DNA of 40,986 nucleotides. Source: Equivita sp045641605 (GTDB taxonomy: Bacteria; Actinomycetota; Coriobacteriia; Coriobacteriales; Eggerthellaceae). The DNA lies in assembly GCA_045641605.1 (NCBI GenBank), contig JAZUHG010000034.1, positions 1-40,986 on the forward strand, in the 5' to 3' direction. The notes beneath the pieces are model-generated. The model was given only the letters and a program-made list of their open reading frames with translations, was not told the DNA's origin and searched no databases. Position numbers and translations under genes: made by a program. This document shows positions 36,985-40,986 of this stretch, piece by piece; the stretch's first letter is position 1, and every line of letters begins with the position of its first letter.

Positions 36985-38316
36985 ATGAGTAAAACTATTG
37001 AACCACAATCTATTGTTATTGCAGGTGGGGGCTCTACTTATACGCCTGGAATTGTTATGATGTTGCTTGATAATTTGGATAGGTTTCCAATTCGCAAATT
37101 GACTTTCTATGATAATTTTGCCGAGCGTCAAGAGACAGTTGCCAAGGCTTGTGACATTTTCATAAAGGAAAATGCTCCAGATATTGATTTTTCTTGGACG
37201 ACTGACCCGCAAACCGCTTTTACCGATTGCGATTTTGTAATGTGCCACATTCGTGTTGGGCTTTTTGCGATGCGCGAGCAGGATGAAAAAATTCCGCTTA
37301 AATATGGCGTGGTTGGTCAAGAGACTTGTGGGCCTGGCGGAATCGCTTATGGTATGCGAAGCATTGGGCCTGTAATCGAAATTTTGGATCACATGGAGAA
37401 GTATTCGCCAAATGCTTGGATGCTTAACTACTCTAATCCTGCTGCCATTTGCGCGGAGGCGTGCAGGCGCCTTCGTCCCGATTCGAAGATCATCAATATT
37501 TGCGATATGCCTATCGATTTGATGGACCGCATGGCTGATTTTTGTGGGCTTGAGTCGCGTAAGCAGCTTGATATTGGCTACTATGGGCTGAACCATTTTG
37601 GCTGGTGGCATTACATTAAAGATATGGATGGAAATGACCTCATGCCAAAGATTCGCGAGCACATGGCAAAGTATGGGTTTTCGCAACCTGATAAAATGCG
37701 TGAGGATCAAAGTTGGAATGACACATACTTAAAGGCAAAGGATACTTATGCCTTAAGCCCAGATACCATCCCTAACACTTATTTGCAATATTATTTGTAC
37801 GGTAGCGATATGCTCGAGCATATGGACCCTGAGTATTCGCGTGCGAATTACTGTGTGGACCATCGTGAAAAAGATGTGTTTGGCGAGTGCGAGAAGATTA
37901 TCGCTTCGGGGACGGCTAAGGACTGTGGCTTCGAAGCTGATGAACACGCAACTTATATTGTTGATCTTTCGATGGCGATTGCTGGTGACTCGAAGGAGAA
38001 GATGCTGCTAATCGTTAAAAACGATGGGGCAGTTGAAAACTTTGAGCCTGAAAGTATGGTTGAGGTTCCTTGTATTGTGAGCAGCGATGGTTATGAAATT
38101 GTTCCGCAAGGCAAAATTCCGCTTTTCCAAAAAGGCATGATGGAGCAGCAAGTTGCTGTTGAGAAGCTTGTTGTGGATGCTTGGATTAATCACAGCTACC
38201 AAGAAATGTGGCAAGCTTTGACTTTGTCGAAGACTGTGCCAAACGCGCGTGTTGCGAAACAAATTTTGGATGATTTGATTGAGGCCAACAAAGATTATTG
38301 GCCTGAACTTAAATAG
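36985..38316 (+). CDS. GH4 6-phospho-alpha-glucosidase (GlvA/MalH-like)
   Basis: 443-residue NAD+- and metal-dependent glycosidase of family GH4, which oxidises and then eliminates the glycosidic bond of phosphorylated disaccharides. Landmarks are the NAD site IVIAGGGSTYTPG, NYSNPAAI, the ICDMP motif that accompanies alpha-specificity in the GlvA/MalH group, and LNHFGWWHYI (metal and catalytic region). A TTG at 36973 is in frame, but GGAGG lies correctly for the ATG at 36985. Together with the PTS it releases glucose and glucose-6-phosphate inside the cell. No TGA; all eight Trp are TGG. Confidence 0.94.
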   Translation: MSKTIEPQSIVIAGGGSTYTPGIVMMLLDNLDRFPIRKLTFYDNFAERQETVAKACDIFIKENAPDIDFSWTTDPQTAFTDCDFVMCHIRVGLFAMREQDEKIPLKYGVVGQETCGPGGIAYGMRSIGPVIEILDHMEKYSPNAWMLNYSNPAAICAEACRRLRPDSKIINICDMPIDLMDRMADFCGLESRKQLDIGYYGLNHFGWWHYIKDMDGNDLMPKIREHMAKYGFSQPDKMREDQSWNDTYLKAKDTYALSPDTIPNTYLQYYLYGSDMLEHMDPEYSRANYCVDHREKDVFGECEKIIASGTAKDCGFEADEHATYIVDLSMAIAGDSKEKMLLIVKNDGAVENFEPESMVEVPCIVSSDGYEIVPQGKIPLFQKGMMEQQVAVEKLVVDAWINHSYQEMWQALTLSKTVPNARVAKQILDDLIEANKDYWPELK

Positions 38317-38324
38317 GAGGCAAC

Positions 38325-39533
38325 ATGAAGAATTTGATTGTTGGTCAATCTGGTGGCCCTACTGCAGTTATAAATTCGAGCCTTTATGGTGTTGTGAAAA
38401 CTGCAATCGACTCTCCTGAGATTGGTAAAGTTTATGGAATGGAAAATGGCATCGAAGGCTTTTTGAAGGGGACCATCCTCGACTTCGAAGAGGCGCTTCC
38501 GGGTGATAAACTCGAGTTGCTAAAGACCACTCCAGGGGCTTATTTGGGTTCTTGCCGTTATATGTTACCAGAGAGTTTGGATGACGAGACTTACCCTAAA
38601 CTTTTTGCGAAACTCGAAGAGCTTGAGATTGGCTACTTTTTATATAACGGTGGCAACGACAGCATGGATACGGTTTCGAAGATTTCTCGTTATGCCGAAC
38701 GTGTTGGAAGTGACATCAAAGTTTTGGGTGTGCCAAAAACTATCGACAACGACCTTGTAATGACAGACCATACTCCTGGTTTTGCTAGTGCTGCAAAATA
38801 TGTTGCTAACACCGTGCGTGAAATTGTGACCGATGCCAGCGTTTATGAGACGCCTGCGGTTACTATTGTCGAAATCATGGGACGCCATGCGGGTTGGCTT
38901 ACGGCTGCAAGTGCTTTGGCCCGCCGCTTCGAAGGCGATGCGCCATATTTGATTTATCTTCCAGAGACCGACTTCGATTTAGACGATTTCGTCAAACGTG
39001 TCGAGGCTCTTTTGAAGGAGCATAACGCTGTTGTTGTTTGTGTCTCCGAAGGCATAAATGATGCCAGTGGCAAATTTATTTGTGAGTATGATAGTGCAAG
39101 CGGGGTTGATAGTTTCGGACACAAAATGCTTGCTGGAGCTGGGAAGTTCCTTGAGAATTTGCTTCGCGACAAGCTGGGTTGCAAGGCTCGCAGTGTTGAG
39201 TTTAACGTTTCTCAGCGTTGTTCATCGGCGCTTATGAGCCAGACTGACCAAGAGGAAGCCATCATGGCTGGGCGCTTCGGTGTGGAAAGTGCGCTTAAGG
39301 GTGAGACCGGTTACATGATTGCTTTCGATCGTGTAGGTGACTACAAAATTGAGTGCAGCTTGCAAGACGTTAACAAAATTTGCAACGAAGAAAAAAAGGT
39401 TCCTCCGGAGATGATCTCTGATGATGGGACCGATGTTACAGATGCCTTCGTCGATTATTGCAAACCGCTAATTCAAGGCAATGTTGATGTGCCGCTTGGG
39501 CAAGACGGTCTTCCAATTTTTGCACATAGATAG
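38325..39533 (+). CDS. pfp: Pyrophosphate-dependent 6-phosphofructokinase
   Basis: 402-residue phosphofructokinase of the PPi-type clade. It opens IVGQSGGPTAVINSS. Phosphate-donor choice is shown by GGNDSMDT, where ATP-dependent enzymes have GGDGS. PKTIDNDL, MGRHAGWL and PYLIYLPE are the fructose-6-phosphate and catalytic blocks. It phosphorylates fructose-6-phosphate using PPi and can run in reverse. AGGAGG precedes the ATG, only eight bases after the GH4 stop, so the enzyme is coupled to alpha-glucoside use. Fba upstream acts on its product. Confidence 0.93.
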   Translation: MKNLIVGQSGGPTAVINSSLYGVVKTAIDSPEIGKVYGMENGIEGFLKGTILDFEEALPGDKLELLKTTPGAYLGSCRYMLPESLDDETYPKLFAKLEELEIGYFLYNGGNDSMDTVSKISRYAERVGSDIKVLGVPKTIDNDLVMTDHTPGFASAAKYVANTVREIVTDASVYETPAVTIVEIMGRHAGWLTAASALARRFEGDAPYLIYLPETDFDLDDFVKRVEALLKEHNAVVVCVSEGINDASGKFICEYDSASGVDSFGHKMLAGAGKFLENLLRDKLGCKARSVEFNVSQRCSSALMSQTDQEEAIMAGRFGVESALKGETGYMIAFDRVGDYKIECSLQDVNKICNEEKKVPPEMISDDGTDVTDAFVDYCKPLIQGNVDVPLGQDGLPIFAHR

Positions 39534-39540
39534 GAGTGTC

Positions 39541-40461
39541 ATGGATACAACTTTAGTAATTCTAGCTGCGGGAATGGGTTCGCGATACGGCGGGCTTAAG
39601 CAATTGGATGCTGTGGGCCCCAGCGGCGAGACCATCCTTGATTATTCTGTTTACGATGCCATTCAAGCTGGTTTTACCAAAGTTGTTTTTATAATTCGTC
39701 ATGACTTCGAAGATGAATTCAAGCAAAAAGTTGTTTCGAAGTTTCAAGACAAAATTAAAATCGAGCTTGTTTATCAAAGTTTGACCGATTTACCCGAGGG
39801 CTACACTTTGCCCGAGGGTCGCGAGAAGCCTTGGGGTACCGCACATGCGATGCTCACTACAAAAGACGTGGTCCATGAGCCTTTTTGCGTAATAAATGCG
39901 GATGATTTTTACAGCCGCAATGCCTTTGTGAAGGCTCACGATTTCTTGGTGTCTGGTGAAGCAGGCAGGGCTGAGGCTTCGGAGGCTTTGCAATTCGCGA
40001 TGGTCGGTTTTAAGCTTGCCAACACCTTGTCGGACAATGGCTCGGTTGCGCGCGGAGTTTGCGAGACCGATGCCAGCGACAATCTTTCAAAAATCGAGGA
40101 GCTGCTCAAGATTTTCAAGACTGCCGAAGGCGCGGAAGATCGCCCCGAAGCCGGGGAGCCACGTGCTCTTACTGGTAACGAGCCAGTCTCGATGAACATG
40201 TGGTGTTTTACTCCCGAGATTTTTGACTTCCTCGAGGATAGGTTTACAACTTGGTTGGACCGCAATATCGGCGTCGAGAAATCTGAGTTTTTGATTCCGA
40301 CCGAAGTTGACGTGCTAATTAAATCCGGTGCTGCCAAGGTCAAAGTTTTACACACCGATGCCAAATGGTTTGGTGTCACCTATAAAGAGGACAAGCCTGT
40401 TGTTGTAGCTTCGATCGAAGCGCTTGTGAAATCTGGCGATTACCCTGCATCTTTGTTTTAA
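39541..40461 (+). CDS. Sugar-phosphate nucleotidyltransferase-like protein
   Basis: 306-residue nucleotidyltransferase-fold protein. The N terminus VILAAGMGSRYGGLKQLDAVGPSG is the nucleotide and Mg2+ binding signature, and NADDFY carries the metal Asp pair. KPWGTAHAM and the SEFLIPTEVD block are typical of this uncharacterised subgroup. The start ATG at 39541 follows AGGAG and lies seven bases after the PFP stop; earlier in-frame starts would lie in pfp. The role could be activation of a sugar phosphate for glycogen or cell-surface glycans. Confidence 0.88.
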   Translation: MDTTLVILAAGMGSRYGGLKQLDAVGPSGETILDYSVYDAIQAGFTKVVFIIRHDFEDEFKQKVVSKFQDKIKIELVYQSLTDLPEGYTLPEGREKPWGTAHAMLTTKDVVHEPFCVINADDFYSRNAFVKAHDFLVSGEAGRAEASEALQFAMVGFKLANTLSDNGSVARGVCETDASDNLSKIEELLKIFKTAEGAEDRPEAGEPRALTGNEPVSMNMWCFTPEIFDFLEDRFTTWLDRNIGVEKSEFLIPTEVDVLIKSGAAKVKVLHTDAKWFGVTYKEDKPVVVASIEALVKSGDYPASLF

Positions 40462-40986
40462 TGAATATTCTTGATTTTACATACGACAAGTTTGCGAACG
40501 GCGAGTGCGAACTGCTTGACGCGCACTGCCACGTTAAGCGCGCGCAAGACTTCAAGCTGATCTGCTTTGGCTTGCTGCCATCTGGCTACAAGTTTGATGT
40601 CCTCTCTCAGGACGAAAACATCCAAGTTGGCCTGGGCTTCCACCCCTACGCCGCCACCGACTTAACAGCATCTTCCACTACTTCCAATACTTCAAGTACA
40701 CCAACCACCGCACCTTCCGACCCCATCTCCGCAGAGCTGCAGGTTTTTGAGCAAAACCTACCCGAGGTCCAGTTTGTGGGAGAGGTCGGCCTCGACTTCG
40801 GAGACAAACACATTGCCACCCGCGACACACAAGTTGAAATCTTCACGAAAATTTGTGACCTTTTAGCTGCTACTAAAGGCAAAGTCGTCTCGGTCCACGC
40901 GGTTAAATCTGCCACCGAAGTCATGGACATCCTCGAGGCAAGCGGTGCCGCAAACGGTAACACCATCATAATGCACTGGTTTTCTG
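40461..40986 (+). CDS. TatD-family metal-dependent hydrolase (3' end outside the window)
   Basis: First 175 residues of a TIM-barrel hydrolase. Metal ligands LLDAHCHV (HxH), VGEVGLDF (Glu) and VSVHAVKSA (His) are visible, and the last residues MHWFS match the family's xHcFSG. Between GLGFHPY and the QLQVF helix lies an unusual insertion of about 20 residues rich in Ser, Thr and Pro (about 69-90). The GC content here exceeds 50%. The gene overlaps the nucleotidyltransferase by one base (TAATG). TatD proteins are DNases or amidohydrolases in nucleic-acid repair. Confidence 0.85.
   Translation, partial: MNILDFTYDKFANGECELLDAHCHVKRAQDFKLICFGLLPSGYKFDVLSQDENIQVGLGFHPYAATDLTASSTTSNTSSTPTTAPSDPISAELQVFEQNLPEVQFVGEVGLDFGDKHIATRDTQVEIFTKICDLLAATKGKVVSVHAVKSATEVMDILEASGAANGNTIIMHWFS

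Overview
The window is 41 kb of compact bacterial chromosome in which UGA must be read as tryptophan. About sixteen genes carry in-frame TGA codons (roughly 42 by hand count) and are otherwise intact, full-length homologues. No gene in the window uses TGA as its stop; all end on TAA or TAG. At positions where Trp is nearly invariant, TGA supplies it: GTSWGT in NhaC (23801), DTNDW in the polysaccharide deacetylase (5445), CGW at the start of AspRS (26107), DFQARR motif context in SerRS (3900), and the IAWGTF / WPHIQ positions of PiT and a PTS permease. UGA=Trp is best known from the wall-less Mollicutes, but this organism has cell-wall genes: a MurT-like ligase, a membrane-anchored polysaccharide deacetylase and a CwlM-like peptidoglycan-binding protein. 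The CwlM-like architecture, an L27 starting directly with MAHKKG (no Bacillota-type cleavable extension), MurT and several probable leaderless genes together point to an anaerobic, fermentative, Gram-positive host-associated lineage closer to Actinomycetota (Coriobacteriia-like) than to Mollicutes. That placement is inference.

Layout. 1-833: AT-rich 3' part of a condensation-domain-like protein. 900-1416: four tRNAs on the minus strand (Leu-CAG, Glu-UUC, Lys-UUU, Gln-UUG) with two strong hairpins between them. 1458-5214 (+): MurT-like ligase without GatD beside it, SerRS, a single-pass membrane protein, and a stand-alone cyanophycin-synthetase N-terminal-like domain. 5211-8057 (-): polysaccharide deacetylase and a PepV-type dipeptidase. 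8139-9052 (+): L21 with a long Lys/Ala/Pro tail, and L27. 9096-13775 (+): a voltage-gated K+ channel fused to a second membrane domain and a coiled coil, BrnQ, pyruvate kinase. 13772-16443 (-): glycosylasparaginase plus PTS IIB and IIC, probably one operon. 16508-21059 (+): MTA/SAH-deaminase-like amidohydrolase, polyprenyl synthase, DUF362 ferredoxin, CDF transporter, tightly packed. 21099-31893 (+): CwlM-like protein, HisRS, NhaC antiporter, TIGR00300 enzyme, AspRS, ACP, phytoene-dehydrogenase-like flavoprotein, 2Fe-2S flavin reductase, PiT transporter. 31997-34309 (+): repeat-rich surface protein whose ten Trp codons are all TGA. 34333-40986 (+): fructose-bisphosphate aldolase, terminator, then an alpha-glucoside PTS / GH4 phospho-glucosidase / PPi-phosphofructokinase / nucleotidyltransferase / TatD run.

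Physiology suggested: sugar uptake by PTS, glycolysis with PPi-dependent phosphofructokinase, aldolase and pyruvate kinase, import of branched-chain amino acids, peptide and glycopeptide scavenging, Na+/H+ and K+ homeostasis. GC content climbs from about 30% at the left edge to above 50% at the right edge, and Trp codon choice changes with it: TGA is common from 1.4 to 34 kb and almost absent after 35.3 kb.
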